Source: Enterococcus larvae
GTDB taxonomy: Bacteria; Bacillota; Bacilli; Lactobacillales; Enterococcaceae
Length of the DNA stretch: 64,000 nucleotides
Reading direction: 5' to 3'
Assembly (NCBI RefSeq): GCF_017830045.1
Contig: NZ_JAEDXU010000001.1
Coordinates: forward strand, 310,001 to 374,000
The notes below the pieces were generated by a model. That model worked only from the letters and a program-made list of their open reading frames with translations, ran no database searches and was not told the origin of the DNA. The first letter of the stretch is position 1, and each line of letters opens with the position of its first letter. A program made the position numbers and the translations under genes. This document shows, one piece after another, positions 29,391 through 38,702 of this stretch.

Positions 29391-30166
29391 TACAGCTCAC
29401 CTCCCAAATAGGCTTCAATTACTTTTGGATTGTTGCGTATTTCCTCCGGTTCACCCTCTGCGATGATCCGACCGTATTCTAATACATAGATTCGTTGACA
29501 AACTTCCATGACCAAGCTCATGTCATGCTCGATCAAAAGAATCGTGATTTGAAATTCCTTTTGGATTTTTCTGATTAGCTCTGTCAAATCAGCTGTCTCC
29601 TGTGGATTCATACCAGCAGCTGGCTCATCAAGGAACAATACTTTAGGTTCGGTGGCTAACGCTCGAACGATTTCCAGTCGACGCTGTTCTCCATATGGTA
29701 AGTTCTTCGCCAAATGCTCCGATTTGTTTTCCATCCCAAAGATTGCCAACAGTTCTTTCACTTTTTTTCGCAATTCTTCTTCCTTTTTATAAAAGGCTGG
29801 CAAACGTAAAATACTGGAGAAAATTCCTTCCTTATTTTTACTGTTCATTGCAATCAGCACATTATCCATAACGGATAGATCTTTGAACAGCCGAATGTTC
29901 TGAAAGGTTCTACTCAAACCCATATCTGCAATTTTGTATGGTTTCATACCATTCAGAGTCTGGTGTTTACCAAGAACATCAAGCTCAACCGTTCCCTCAC
30001 TAGGTTCATAAACGCCCGTCAATAGATTAAACAGCGTTGTTTTCCCAGCACCATTTGGACCGATCAAGCCGATCAATTCGTTGGCTTCCAGGTTCAAGTT
30101 GACATTCGAAACAGCAGCCAAGCCGCCAAAGTTTTTTGTTAAATTTTTAACTTCCAATAGAGGCAT
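29390..30166 (-). CDS. livG: Branched-chain amino-acid ABC transporter ATPase LivG
   Basis: 258 residues from the second ATG (30166); the first in-frame ATG (30175) abuts the GGGGG SD, whereas this one has 9-base spacing. Walker A GPNGAGKTT, the LivG-type insertion (SRTFQNIRLFKDLSVMDNVLIA), LPYGEQRRLEIVRALA signature and DEPAAGMNPQE. Overlaps the end of livM by 20 bases. Confidence 0.95.
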   Translation of the reverse strand: MPLLEVKNLTKNFGGLAAVSNVNLNLEANELIGLIGPNGAGKTTLFNLLTGVYEPSEGTVELDVLGKHQTLNGMKPYKIADMGLSRTFQNIRLFKDLSVMDNVLIAMNSKNKEGIFSSILRLPAFYKKEEELRKKVKELLAIFGMENKSEHLAKNLPYGEQRRLEIVRALATEPKVLFLDEPAAGMNPQETADLTELIRKIQKEFQITILLIEHDMSLVMEVCQRIYVLEYGRIIAEGEPEEIRNNPKVIEAYLGGEL

Positions 30167-31115
30167 TTGAGTCATCCCCCTTTTTATTCAATAGTCGTTT
30201 CACTGAAAATTCCCAGGTACCAAGTAGTCCGCCCGGTTTAAATATCATGATGATGATCAATGCCAATGCATAAATGATCATTCGTAGTTCGCCAAAGTTT
30301 TGCAGATACATATTCATGAAGCCTAGTGCTATAGCGGCAATCACTGTCCCCGTCACACTTCCGATCCCACCAAAAACCACAATGATCAAAATATCGATTG
30401 ATTTCATGAAGCCAAAGTCTTTAGGAGCAATCGTTTGAATATAGCTTCCATATAGTCCGCCTGCCACACTGGCAGTCATCGCACCGATTACAAAAGCCAG
30501 TACTTTATATTTTGTTGTGTTAACACCCATTGATTCTGCCGCAATCTCATCTTCACGAATTGCCATTGTCGCTCTGCCTGAACCACTGTGAATATAATTC
30601 ACTACAATCAGGATCGTCACTACAACGAAACCAAAGACCATTGACCAGTTAACAAAAGGTGGAATTCCAAAAATACCAGCCGGCCCATTTGTGATATCTC
30701 TCATATTGATGATGACAATACGAATGATTTCGGAAACGCCCAAGGTAGCAATTGCCAGATAGTCTCCTTTTAAACGCAGAGTCGGGATACCGACAATCAA
30801 AGCAATTAGACCAGAAAGTGCGATTCCCAGAAGTAATCCACTGAAAAATCCGCCCATCGTTGGATTTTTCACAGATACAATAGCGGTTGAATAGGCACCA
30901 ATCGCCATAAAGCCCGCGTGTCCTAAAGAAAACTGTCCGGAAAAGCCAATAATCAGATTCAAGCCTAAAGCAAGGATGATATTTATTCCAATGGTAATCA
31001 GTGTATTTTCTGTATATAGATTTACTGCACCCATCACATATGCGGCGTAGATCACACCGTAAACAGCAAGTGCAATCAGTAACCAAATCAAGTTATATTT
31101 CATATTTTTTTTCAT
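30147..31115 (-). CDS. livM: Branched-chain amino-acid ABC transporter permease LivM
   Basis: 322 residues, about nine membrane segments. Family motifs GFSGQFSLGHAGFMAIGAY and AIREDEIAAESMGVNTTKYKVLAFVIGA (coupling loop), and GGIGSVTGTVIAA. Forms the translocation pathway with LivH. Ten bases separate it from livH. Confidence 0.95.
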   Translation of the reverse strand: MKKNMKYNLIWLLIALAVYGVIYAAYVMGAVNLYTENTLITIGINIILALGLNLIIGFSGQFSLGHAGFMAIGAYSTAIVSVKNPTMGGFFSGLLLGIALSGLIALIVGIPTLRLKGDYLAIATLGVSEIIRIVIINMRDITNGPAGIFGIPPFVNWSMVFGFVVVTILIVVNYIHSGSGRATMAIREDEIAAESMGVNTTKYKVLAFVIGAMTASVAGGLYGSYIQTIAPKDFGFMKSIDILIIVVFGGIGSVTGTVIAAIALGFMNMYLQNFGELRMIIYALALIIIMIFKPGGLLGTWEFSVKRLLNKKGDDSNASIGS

Positions 31116-31125
31116 TACTCAGCAC

Positions 31126-32004
31126 CTACACTTTCTCTTTGATATTCTTCCCTAGAATACCAGCGGGACGAATCAGCAGAATCACGATCAACAGAGCGTA
31201 AACGACTGCATCTTTATAATCAGAAAATCCTAAAGCAACAGCTGCTGTTTCCAAAAGTCCGATCACAAAGCCGCCGATTGCCGCTCCTGGTATGATACCA
31301 ATACCGCCGACTACCGCTGCAACAAACGATTTCAACCCCGGTACTACGCCCATCATCGGATCGATGGAGTTATAGTACAGACCAATCAGCATTCCCGCTG
31401 CCGCTGCTAAAGCAGAGCCTAATGCAAAGGTAAAAGAAATCGTTCGATTCACGTTGATTCCCATCAGCTGTGCCGCATCTGCATCTACACTCACAGCTCG
31501 CATTGCCTTACCCATTTTGCTCTTTTTCACAATTACCTGAAGTAAAATCATCAGGAACAATGAGACAAATAGAATAATCAATTGAATATTAGACACTTCA
31601 ATAAATCCAAATTTATAAGTTTCCAGCTTGATCGCTTGCGGAAATGCTCTTGGGTCAGATTTGACCATCTGGATCATGACATTCTGCAGCAGGAATGATA
31701 CTCCGATAGCTGTGATCAACGCCGCAATTCTTGTCGATTTTCGTAAAGGTCGATAAGCTAAGAACTCGATAACAACACCGATGACTGCTGCACATGCCAT
31801 TGATAGGATCAATGCTGGGAAAAAGCCCAGCTTGAAGTTATTGATAAAAAAGTAACCCATGAATGCACCTAACATGTACACCTCTCCATGGGCGAAATTG
31901 ATTAATTTTATAATACCGTATACCATTGTATAGCCAAGGGCCAGCAGGGCGTAGATACTTCCCAGAAACAGCCCGTTTATCAACTGCTGGATAAACATTT
32001 CCAT
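31126..32004 (-). CDS. livH: Branched-chain amino-acid ABC transporter permease LivH
   Basis: 292 residues from the ATG at 32004. The open frame extends 32 codons upstream, but that part runs toward the intercistronic terminator and is unlike LivH; MEMFIQQLINGLFLGSIYALLALGYTMVYGI is the family N-terminus. Membrane protein with the coupling loop KAMRAVSVDADAAQLMGINVNRT. The SD is weak (GGATG), so nearby in-frame Mets remain possible. Confidence 0.92.
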   Translation of the reverse strand: MEMFIQQLINGLFLGSIYALLALGYTMVYGIIKLINFAHGEVYMLGAFMGYFFINNFKLGFFPALILSMACAAVIGVVIEFLAYRPLRKSTRIAALITAIGVSFLLQNVMIQMVKSDPRAFPQAIKLETYKFGFIEVSNIQLIILFVSLFLMILLQVIVKKSKMGKAMRAVSVDADAAQLMGINVNRTISFTFALGSALAAAAGMLIGLYYNSIDPMMGVVPGLKSFVAAVVGGIGIIPGAAIGGFVIGLLETAAVALGFSDYKDAVVYALLIVILLIRPAGILGKNIKEKV

Positions 32005-32115
32005 TTTCATCACATCCAATTTAATTTTGTTGAGAACAAGAGGTTCAGAAATACTATGTACATTCCCTCTCTTGCAGCAGATCCAAGCACTTTGCGCCAT
32101 GCCCTATCTGCTTTT

Positions 32116-32160
32116 AAAAAAATTAAAATGGCTGAAATCATTGTTGGTCCCAGCCATTTT
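32116..32160 (-). terminator. Intercistronic terminator between livK and livH
   Basis: AAAATGGCTG (32125-32134) pairs with CAGCCATTTT (32151-32160), with an A-run (32116-32122) giving seven U on the minus strand. Its place after the binding-protein gene suggests partial termination that makes more LivK than permease. Confidence 0.8.
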
Positions 32161-32178
32161 TATTCTTAGAATTCTTTT

Positions 32179-33348
32179 TTAAGGGTTAACAGGCTCAGCT
32201 GATGTTTCTTTGCCATCAGTCAGTCCCAATACCACTGCAGATTTTTCAGGGTTATGGTCTTTATCCATCGTCATTACTCCAGTCACACCTTCGAAATCTT
32301 TCAATTCAGCTAATCCTTTTGTGATACTTGCTGAATCTGCAGAGTCTTGATCTTCAATTGCCTGTTTCAACATGTAAACAGAGTCGTAAGCCAGTGCATT
32401 GAATGCGGATGGCTGTTTGCCGTATTTCTCTTTGAAGGCTGCAACAAATGGTTCTACTTTATCCGTTGCAGGTGCTTTTTCTGAGAAGTGCCCTGTGTAG
32501 TATACATCACTAACGTTTTGAGCTCCGGCAATCTCAACTAGCTTTTCATCACCAAATCCGTCAGCTCCGATGATTGGCTTATCGATACCCATTTCTCTTG
32601 CTTGTTTGATAATCAAACCAGCTTCAGTATAATAACCAGGTACATAAATCACATCATAATCCAGACCTTTGATTTTCGTCAGTAAAGCTTGGAAATCCTT
32701 GTCACCAGCTGTAAAGTTCTCTTCCTTGACGATTTCCCCTTTATACGTATCCTTAAAGGAATCCGCAAGTCCAATTGCGTAATCACTTGATTTATCACCA
32801 AGTACTACCACTTTCTCTGCTTTCAGGTTATCCTGAGCAAAGTTTGCTAAAATGACCCCTTGGAATGTGTCCTGGAAACAAGCTCTAAATACATATTCTT
32901 GAACTTTATCATTTGCAACAGTGATGCTGTCATCTGTTCCAGATGGAGTGATCAACGGCACGCCTGCTTTTGTCATATTTGGAATCGTTGCCTTCGTCGC
33001 ACCGGAAGTAGCAGGTCCGATAACAGCAACCACTTTATCTTCATTTGTAAGATTCGAAGCGACAGAAGCTGCTTCGCTGTTTTCTGATTTATTATCCTTT
33101 GATACTAATTCCAGTTTTTTACCTAAGACTCCACCAGCTTCATTGATTTCCTCAACAGCCAGCTCAATTCCTTCTTTTTCAGCATTTCCATATGCTGATA
33201 CGCTTCCTGAAAGCTCCATGTTCATACCAATCTTGATCGTGTCGCCCTCAGCTTTATTTCCCGCTTCTGATCCGCCACCGCTTGTCGCCGTTGGCCCGCA
33301 CGCTGCCAATAAGAACAAACTGGCAAATAAATAACTAAATTTTTTCAT
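32179..33348 (-). CDS. livK: Branched-chain amino-acid-binding lipoprotein LivK
   Basis: 389 residues from the ATG at 33348 (a TTG directly before it is also in frame). Lipoprotein signal with lipobox LAAC (Cys17), a Gly/Ser linker, then a periplasmic-binding-protein type I fold (IKIGMNMELSGSVSAYGNAEKEGIELAVEEINEAGG, IGPATSGATKATIPN, ITPSGTDDSIT). Receptor of the LivHMGF importer. GGGGG SD. First gene of the operon, under a CodY box. Confidence 0.95.
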   Translation of the reverse strand: MKKFSYLFASLFLLAACGPTATSGGGSEAGNKAEGDTIKIGMNMELSGSVSAYGNAEKEGIELAVEEINEAGGVLGKKLELVSKDNKSENSEAASVASNLTNEDKVVAVIGPATSGATKATIPNMTKAGVPLITPSGTDDSITVANDKVQEYVFRACFQDTFQGVILANFAQDNLKAEKVVVLGDKSSDYAIGLADSFKDTYKGEIVKEENFTAGDKDFQALLTKIKGLDYDVIYVPGYYTEAGLIIKQAREMGIDKPIIGADGFGDEKLVEIAGAQNVSDVYYTGHFSEKAPATDKVEPFVAAFKEKYGKQPSAFNALAYDSVYMLKQAIEDQDSADSASITKGLAELKDFEGVTGVMTMDKDHNPEKSAVVLGLTDGKETSAEPVNP

Positions 33349-33398
33349 CAAATTACCCCCTCATTCTCTTTGCGAAATACTAAAATAGTATGTATACA

Positions 33399-33427
33399 AA
33401 TATAATAAAAAAGCCGATTGTTGTCAA
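33399..33427 (-). promoter_or_regulatory. livK operon promoter
   Basis: TTGACA (33422-33427), 17-base spacer, TATATT (33399-33404), about 50 bases before the livK ATG. Of the 33349-33662 gap, the rest is AT-rich and holds the CodY box and the terminator of the neighbouring kinase gene. Confidence 0.75.
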
Positions 33428-33429
33428 TG

Positions 33430-33444
33430 AATTTTCAGAAAATT
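33430..33444. promoter_or_regulatory. CodY box at the liv promoter
   Basis: AATTTTCAGAAAATT matches the CodY consensus AATTTTCWGAAAATT at all 15 positions and ends two bases from the -35. CodY, activated by isoleucine, leucine, valine and GTP, would repress this operon in rich medium. Confidence 0.85.
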
Positions 33445-33612
33445 TCTATAATTCAAAACAATCTGTCAAATTCAGATAAATTAAAATGTCAAATAGTATG
33501 AATAAACGCACTTATCTGTGGTATTTTTTTCAGCTTTAATAATAATTAAAGTATTTTCTATTTATGTTCCTATATTCAAAAAAAGTTTTTCGATGCTTTT
33601 TACTATAATAAA

Positions 33613-33642
33613 AAGCATCAAAATCAGTCGATTTTGATGCTT
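33613..33642 (-). terminator. Terminator of the yidD-ROK kinase operon
   Basis: AAGCATCAAAATC and its exact complement with a 4-base loop; TTTTTATTAT follows on the minus strand. Confidence 0.88.
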
Positions 33643-33662
33643 GATTATTCCACTCGTTTCAC

Positions 33663-34532
33663 TTATTGTTTATGTGCAAGAAAATTTGCTGCTGCACCCA
33701 CTAAATTTGCATCATTGCGGTATTTGCAAATAACAATTTTGGGAACAAAATCCTTTAGTCCAAATTGCTTTAGCTTTTTCTCCATTCGCTGATTGATTTC
33801 CTCTAGTAAGCCAGCTTTTGCAGAAACCCCGCCTCCCAAAACAATGACTTCAGGGTCCAATGAAAATTGTATACTGAACAGCCCTTGTGTCAGATACTCA
33901 TAAAAATTTTCAACTTCCTCTACAGCTAAGCTGTCACCTTCTTCAGCTAGACGGAAGACATCTTCACCTGAAAAGGTTTCTCTCTCTACCCCTTTTCTCT
34001 CACAATAGCGCCAAGCCATCTGTACCGCAGTACCAAGAGAACTAAAGGTTTTCCCATTGTTCAAAAACATCAAGCCGAACTCTCCGCCATAAAGATGTGC
34101 TCCTTTGACGATTTCGCCCTTATGGAACACTGCTCCACCGATCCCAGTACCAATAACGACAAAAGCAACCTCCTTGTTTCCTTTGGCAGCTCCTTCGTAG
34201 ATTTCAGCCATTCCTGCACAGTTCGCATCATTTTCTATTGTTACAGGAAGCTGGAATAAATTTTCCAATTCATCGTAAATATCAAAATGATGAATGTAAG
34301 GAATCGCTGATATCCCTAAGATCTGTCTCTGTCTTGCATCCACTACTCCTGGCGCACTGAAAGCAACTCCTTCTATAGAAAACTCCGAAGCAGTTCGAAC
34401 GGCTAATAAAGACTGTTTCATTTCCGCCCATGTTTTTGGCGTAGAAAATTTGCCTGTTTCATGAAGCTCATTTTTCTCCCAAACGCCGTATTTTACTGCT
34501 GAACCGCCTAAATCAAACGCTAAAATTGCCAT
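33663..34532 (-). CDS. ROK-family sugar kinase
   Basis: 289 residues from the ATG at 34532 (AAGGCGG before it). N-terminal phosphate motif FDLGGSAVKYGVW, catalytic region TIENDANCAGMAE, and VVIGTGIGGAVFHKGEIVKGAHLYGGEFG. The zinc-binding CxCGxxGC of classical ROK glucokinases is missing, as in BglK-type and some NanK-type kinases. There is no HTH, so it is an enzyme rather than a repressor. Substrate not determinable here. Begins 19 bases after yidD. Confidence 0.88.
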   Translation of the reverse strand: MAILAFDLGGSAVKYGVWEKNELHETGKFSTPKTWAEMKQSLLAVRTASEFSIEGVAFSAPGVVDARQRQILGISAIPYIHHFDIYDELENLFQLPVTIENDANCAGMAEIYEGAAKGNKEVAFVVIGTGIGGAVFHKGEIVKGAHLYGGEFGLMFLNNGKTFSSLGTAVQMAWRYCERKGVERETFSGEDVFRLAEEGDSLAVEEVENFYEYLTQGLFSIQFSLDPEVIVLGGGVSAKAGLLEEINQRMEKKLKQFGLKDFVPKIVICKYRNDANLVGAAANFLAHKQ

Positions 34533-34551
34533 ATTATTCCGCCTTTTCTCT

Positions 34552-34836
34552 CTATTTTTCATGCCTTCGATAATTATAAGGACCATGATATTCTTCATCG
34601 GGATTTCTTCGTAAACTGAATCTCAGCGGAACATAATCAATACCGCCTTTAACAAAAGGATGGCATCTCAGAATCCTTCCGATACCCATCAAGCCGCCCT
34701 TCACCCCACCGTGTGTTTGGACTGCATCCATCATATATTGAGAGCAGGTAGGATGATACCGACACCGTTGACCAAGTGCCGGAGAAATAAATCGCTGATA
34801 AAATTTCACGAAAGAAATAATCAGTTTTCCAAGCAT
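34552..34836 (-). CDS. yidD: Membrane protein insertion efficiency factor YidD
   Basis: 94 residues from the ATG at 34836 (GGAGAAGGAA before it). Amphipathic N-terminus [17 protein letters not shown] and the diagnostic [19 protein letters not shown] and [14 protein letters not shown]. YidD assists YidC/Sec membrane insertion. Its pairing with a sugar kinase is a local arrangement. Confidence 0.96.
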   Translation of the reverse strand: MLGKLIISFVKFYQRFISPALGQRCRYHPTCSQYMMDAVQTHGGVKGGLMGIGRILRCHPFVKGGIDYVPLRFSLRRNPDEEYHGPYNYRRHEK

Positions 34837-34965
34837 TTGTTCCTTCTCCTCTTTCCTATTCGACAAAACTATATCGTTTTTTCCACTCGAATGCAAGGTT
34901 TCAACTAGAAAGCTGTAAAAATTATAAAAAAAATGCTACACTATGTGTGAATGGAGGGATGACTC

Positions 34966-35100
34966 ATGGGATTGAAATTCGAAAGTTCTGACGATTTGGA
35001 TAAGCTTTTTGAATCCTTCGCCGTTGATCCTAAGGACAAAGAAAAACCAAAAAAAGAAGACGAAAATACAGAGAAACAAAAAGATAAAAAAGAAAAATAA
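34966..35100 (+). CDS. SPJ_0845-like small acidic/basic protein (44 residues)
   Basis: GGAGGGATGACTC precedes an ATG that opens MGLKFESSDDLDKLFESFAV, then a Lys/Glu-rich tail ending KDKKEK. This resembles the short SPJ_0845 family of Lactobacillales (KFE...DLDKLFE core). Too short for usual ORF cut-offs, but SD, codon pattern and a strong terminator support it. Function unknown. Confidence 0.68.
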   Translation: MGLKFESSDDLDKLFESFAVDPKDKEKPKKEDENTEKQKDKKEK

Positions 35101-35118
35101 GTATGATTTTTTCTGAAG

Positions 35119-35149
35119 CAGCTTACCTTTTAAGGTAAGCTGTTTTTTT
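35119..35149 (+). terminator. Terminator after the 44-residue gene
   Basis: CAGCTTACCTT and AAGGTAAGCTG (11-bp stem, 2-base loop as drawn) followed by seven T. Confidence 0.9.
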
Positions 35150-35257
35150 CAGTACTTTTTGCATCCTTCTTTTTCTCTTGTTGTTAATGACTTATCTCAT
35201 GTTCATAAAAATAAACATATAGTTAAATTACCCATTTATTTAAAATCTCTTTTAGGA

Positions 35258-35301
35258 TATAATTATTATCGAAATGATTAAAAAACATTTCGACAATAAT
35301 T
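35258..35301 (+). promoter_or_regulatory. TATAAT box overlapping a long palindrome before the lipase gene
   Basis: TATAAT (35258-35263) runs into an inverted repeat of AATTATTATCGAAATG (35261-35276) with CATTTCGACAATAATT (35286-35301): 15 of 16 positions pair around a 9-base loop. It covers the start of transcription and ends 7 bases before the SD. Either an operator for a repressor or a leader hairpin. No good -35 is visible. Confidence 0.5.
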
Positions 35302-35317
35302 GTTATGGAGGAAAAAT

Positions 35318-36526
35318 ATGAAAAAGAAGCAACTGTATGGTGTGATCGTGGGGATCTGTTTATTTTTAGGAATCGGCTTATTTCAGCCGGAGAAAGCTCA
35401 TGGAGAAAACAAAGACCCGCATGTTTTTGTGCATGGATTGGTTGGGTTTGGCCCAGATGAATTGAAACCTTTTCCAATCACTTACTGGGGAGGATTTTCA
35501 TCGGTTCTCAGTGATTTGAATAACAAAGGTTATAATAGTATGGAGGCTGTCATCAGCCCGTTTGGAAGTAACTGGGATCGAGCAGTAGAGTTGTACTATT
35601 ACATCAAAGGGGGAACCGTGGACTATGGTGAAGCACATTCAAAGCAGCATGGACATGCTCGCTACGGAAGAACCTATGCCGGTCTTTACCCTCAATGGGA
35701 CGGTCAAAGTAAAATTCATTTGATTGGACACAGCCAAGGCGGACAAACAAGCCGCTTACTTGAAACCTTACTACGTGAAGGTTCACAAGAAGAACAGGCA
35801 TATGCTGCTGCAAACGGCATTGAGCTTTCTGAGCTGTTTCAAGGGAATAAAAACTGGGTCCACAGTGTTACTACACTAGGTACACCTCACAACGGAACTC
35901 GAATTGCTGACATCGCCAAGCCTTTGATCAGTGATTTGATTTACGGATTGGCAGCAACTACAGGCAGCAGTTCAATCAACATTCCCTATGATTTCAAGAT
36001 GGATCACTGGGGACTTCGTCAGCAGGCCGGTGAGAGTAAAAAGGCTTATATGAAACGCGTATTGGAGAGTAATGTTTGGAACAATAGTCAGGATGTAGCG
36101 CTGCATGATTTAACGGTAGCAGGTGCAAACTCCATCAATCAAATGACAAATCTTTCAGAAGATGTATACTACTTTTCTTTTGCAGGAGACGCAACCTATA
36201 AATCAGGGGTAAGCAACAACTACCTGCCTTCAATCACCATGTCTCCACTCTTTACGATTCCTTCTATGGTTTTAGGAAAAACCGGAACTACAGAATGGCG
36301 CGCCAACGATGGACTTGTCCCTGTTATTTCAGCTAAAGCACCTTTCACACAGAAAAGTAAGTCCGCTGATAATTTAGTGGAACCTGGTGTTTGGTATGTT
36401 GAACCAGTCATCAAGGGTTGGGACCACATTGACTTTATCGGACAGGACTATCTACAAGCACCAATCTTGAGAACGAAGGTACGAAGCTTTTATGAAAATA
36501 TTGTCTTGAGAAATTATACGTTGTAA
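35318..36526 (+). CDS. Secreted triacylglycerol lipase (family I.5/I.6-like)
   Basis: 402 residues from ATG 35318 (GGAGGA before it). Signal peptide about 1-29 ending EKAHG. Alpha/beta hydrolase with VFVHGLVGFGPDE (oxyanion region), nucleophile Ser138 in IGHSQGGQ, Asp331 in ANDGLVP and His370 in WDHIDF, matching the Staphylococcus/Geobacillus lipase type, including the zinc-site-like DWGEAHSKQHGHARYGRTYAGLYPQW-style segment. It hydrolyses long-chain triglycerides outside the cell. No pro-region like that of staphylococcal lipases. Confidence 0.92.
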   Translation: MKKKQLYGVIVGICLFLGIGLFQPEKAHGENKDPHVFVHGLVGFGPDELKPFPITYWGGFSSVLSDLNNKGYNSMEAVISPFGSNWDRAVELYYYIKGGTVDYGEAHSKQHGHARYGRTYAGLYPQWDGQSKIHLIGHSQGGQTSRLLETLLREGSQEEQAYAAANGIELSELFQGNKNWVHSVTTLGTPHNGTRIADIAKPLISDLIYGLAATTGSSSINIPYDFKMDHWGLRQQAGESKKAYMKRVLESNVWNNSQDVALHDLTVAGANSINQMTNLSEDVYYFSFAGDATYKSGVSNNYLPSITMSPLFTIPSMVLGKTGTTEWRANDGLVPVISAKAPFTQKSKSADNLVEPGVWYVEPVIKGWDHIDFIGQDYLQAPILRTKVRSFYENIVLRNYTL

Positions 36527-36560
36527 TAAAGTCACTTCAAATAGAAGACAGACGAATAGT

Positions 36561-36605
36561 AAAAACCGGAAAAACAATCAGAGAACTGATATTTTTCCGG
36601 TTTTT
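36561..36605. terminator. Bidirectional terminator between lipase and ysxC
   Basis: AAAAACCGGAAAAA and TTTTTCCGGTTTTT pair perfectly around 17 bases; poly-U on both strands. Confidence 0.88.
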
Positions 36606-36613
36606 TATTGTGC

Positions 36614-37195
36614 TTAAAGATATTGTTCGATTGCCTTCCAAGCTTCTACTTTCCCCATCTTCGTTTGAGATGAAAACAGGATAAAATCATCCGATGGATC
36701 AAAATTCAGTGCCTTCTTAATGACACTTTCATGTTTGTTCCATTTTCCTCTTGGAATTTTATCCGCTTTCGTTGCAACAACGATCACAGGTAAATCATAA
36801 TATTTGAGGAATTCATACATTTGAATATCTTCCTGGGTTGGCGGATGACGCAGATCGACTAAGGAAACAACTGCACGCAGCTGCTCTCTCTTCGTCATAT
36901 AGGTTTCGATCATCTTCCCCCACTTCGCACGCTCTGTTTTAGATACCTTGGCATAACCGTATCCCGGTACATCAACAAAATGCAGAGCCTCTTCAATTAA
37001 ATAAAAATTCAGTGTCTGTGTCTTTCCCGGTTTCCCAGAGGTACGAGCTAGATTTTTACGATTGATCAGAGTATTGATGAATGATGACTTTCCTACGTTG
37101 GATCGTCCGGCAAGGGCGATCTCCGGAATCTGTGTCTCCGGATACTGCGCCGGCGAAACCGCACTGATTACGATTTCAGCATTATGTACGTTCAT
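36614..37195 (-). CDS. ysxC: Ribosome biogenesis GTPase YsxC/EngB
   Basis: 193 residues from the ATG at 37195 (AAAGGAGG before it). G1 [11 protein letters not shown]3 DVPGYGYA, G4 TKAD, G5 FSSQT. Essential GTPase for 50S subunit assembly. It follows clpX as in many Firmicutes, but a terminator-like hairpin separates them. Confidence 0.97.
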   Translation of the reverse strand: MNVHNAEIVISAVSPAQYPETQIPEIALAGRSNVGKSSFINTLINRKNLARTSGKPGKTQTLNFYLIEEALHFVDVPGYGYAKVSKTERAKWGKMIETYMTKREQLRAVVSLVDLRHPPTQEDIQMYEFLKYYDLPVIVVATKADKIPRGKWNKHESVIKKALNFDPSDDFILFSSQTKMGKVEAWKAIEQYL

Positions 37196-37274
37196 ATTTT
37201 TTCCTCCTTTTCCAGCCTTATTGTCCTTCACTACTGAAAAAAGCAAGGGCTGGCTAATTTATTTCCATAAAAAA

Positions 37275-37321
37275 GTCGGGGCTCATACCTTTGCAGATAT
37301 TTCGTCCCGACCTATCAATTC
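37275..37321 (-). terminator. Terminator-like hairpin after clpX
   Basis: GTCGGG (37275-37280) pairs with CCCGAC (37316-37321); six U follow on the minus strand. A second stem (GTTGAGC/GCTCAAC, 37332-37356) lies nearer clpX. ysxC begins about 80 bases further, so readthrough is possible. Confidence 0.6.
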
Positions 37322-37451
37322 CATTCATGCAGTTGAGCCGATTTTAGGTGCTCAACCTTTTACTCAGGATTCAGTGAGTGATCCTTCATTCCTACAAATC
37401 ATAGGCTGGTAAGTATACTCGATACGAATCCCTTTTCAATGACTTCAGTGA

Positions 37452-38702
37452 TTAGCCGGCTTTTTGGTCTTTTTTATCATAAACGATTGCCGGTTTTCCT
37501 TTGCCCTCGACAGCCAATTCAGTGATGATGACTTTCTTGATTGTCTCATCTGAAGGAATATCGAACATGACATCCATCATGATTCCTTCAATGATTGAAC
37601 GTAAGCCGCGAGCTCCGGTATTTCTTTCAATTGCTTTTTGAGCAATGCCTCGTAACGCATCTTCTTCAAACTCCAGCTCTGTATTATCCAGAGACAACAG
37701 TTTTTGATACTGCTTAACCAAAGCATTTTTAGGCTCTTTCAAGATACGAACCAGATCGTCTACTGTCAGTTTTTCTAAAGCAGCAGTAACTGGTAAACGT
37801 CCGATAAATTCTGGAATCAAACCGAATTTCAGTAGGTCTTCTGGGATGATCTGCTGCATGATGCTTTGATCCTCAGAAATTTTGCTGTTGTTAGTACCAA
37901 AGCCAATCGTTTTATCCCCTAGGCGATTTTTGACGATTGATTCAATCCCATCAAATGCACCACCAACGATAAACAGAATGTTCGTTGTATCGATTTGGAT
38001 GAATTCTTGGTGCGGGTGCTTACGTCCTCCTTGAGGAGGTACACTTGCTACTGTGCCTTCTAAAATTTTCAGTAAGGCTTGCTGCACACCTTCACCGGAT
38101 ACATCTCTTGTAATTGAAACATTTTCACTTTTACGTGCGATTTTATCGATTTCATCAATGTAGATGATTCCCTTTTCCGCTCGCTCAACATTGTAATCCG
38201 CAGACTGAAGCAGCTTCAATAAGATATTCTCTACATCTTCACCAACATAGCCGGCTTCTGTTAAGCTAGTTGCATCAGCAATGGCAAAGGGTACGTTCAG
38301 TGTCTTCGCTAATGTTTGAGCCAGAAATGTCTTCCCAGAACCGGTAGGACCGATCAGGCAGATATTACTTTTTTGCAGCTCTACATCGTCTGAGCTATTA
38401 TTATCCGTGTGATTTACTCGTTTATAGTGATTGTAGACAGCAACAGAAAGTGCTCTCTTCGCCTGCTCTTGTCCTATCACATATTGATCTAAAACATCCA
38501 AAATTTCTTGGGGTTTAGGAACATCCGTTAATTCACGTACAGCTTCATCATAAAATTCTTCGTCAATAATCTCTTTGCATAGGTCAATACATTCATTACA
38601 AATGTATACGCCTGGTCCCGCTACAATCTTTTTCACTTCTTCTTGCGTTTTTCCGCAGAAAGAACAACGAACAGGGCCATTATTATTTGTATTGTCGTAC
38701 AC
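37452..38702 (-). CDS. clpX: ATP-dependent Clp protease ATP-binding subunit ClpX
   Basis: 416 residues. N-terminal zinc-binding domain (Cys13, Cys16, Cys35, Cys38), Walker A GPTGSGKT, Walker B IIYIDEID, pore loop GYVGEDV, sensor regions and the ClpP-binding IGF loop (KTIGFGT). Unfolds substrates for ClpP. The start is GTG (38702) with AAGGAGG 7 bases before it. Confidence 0.97.
   Translation of the reverse strand: MYDNTNNNGPVRCSFCGKTQEEVKKIVAGPGVYICNECIDLCKEIIDEEFYDEAVRELTDVPKPQEILDVLDQYVIGQEQAKRALSVAVYNHYKRVNHTDNNSSDDVELQKSNICLIGPTGSGKTFLAQTLAKTLNVPFAIADATSLTEAGYVGEDVENILLKLLQSADYNVERAEKGIIYIDEIDKIARKSENVSITRDVSGEGVQQALLKILEGTVASVPPQGGRKHPHQEFIQIDTTNILFIVGGAFDGIESIVKNRLGDKTIGFGTNNSKISEDQSIMQQIIPEDLLKFGLIPEFIGRLPVTAALEKLTVDDLVRILKEPKNALVKQYQKLLSLDNTELEFEEDALRGIAQKAIERNTGARGLRSIIEGIMMDVMFDIPSDETIKKVIITELAVEGKGKPAIVYDKKDQKAG

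Noticed and set aside
32005-32100. N-terminal extension of LivH (32 codons)
   Set aside because: It is unlike LivH and contains no hydrophobic segment; the region is better explained as untranslated sequence after the livK terminator.
37062-37412. Plus-strand frame across the ysxC start and the clpX-ysxC gap
   Set aside because: Antisense to the YsxC GTPase motif, with no SD and no recognisable domain.
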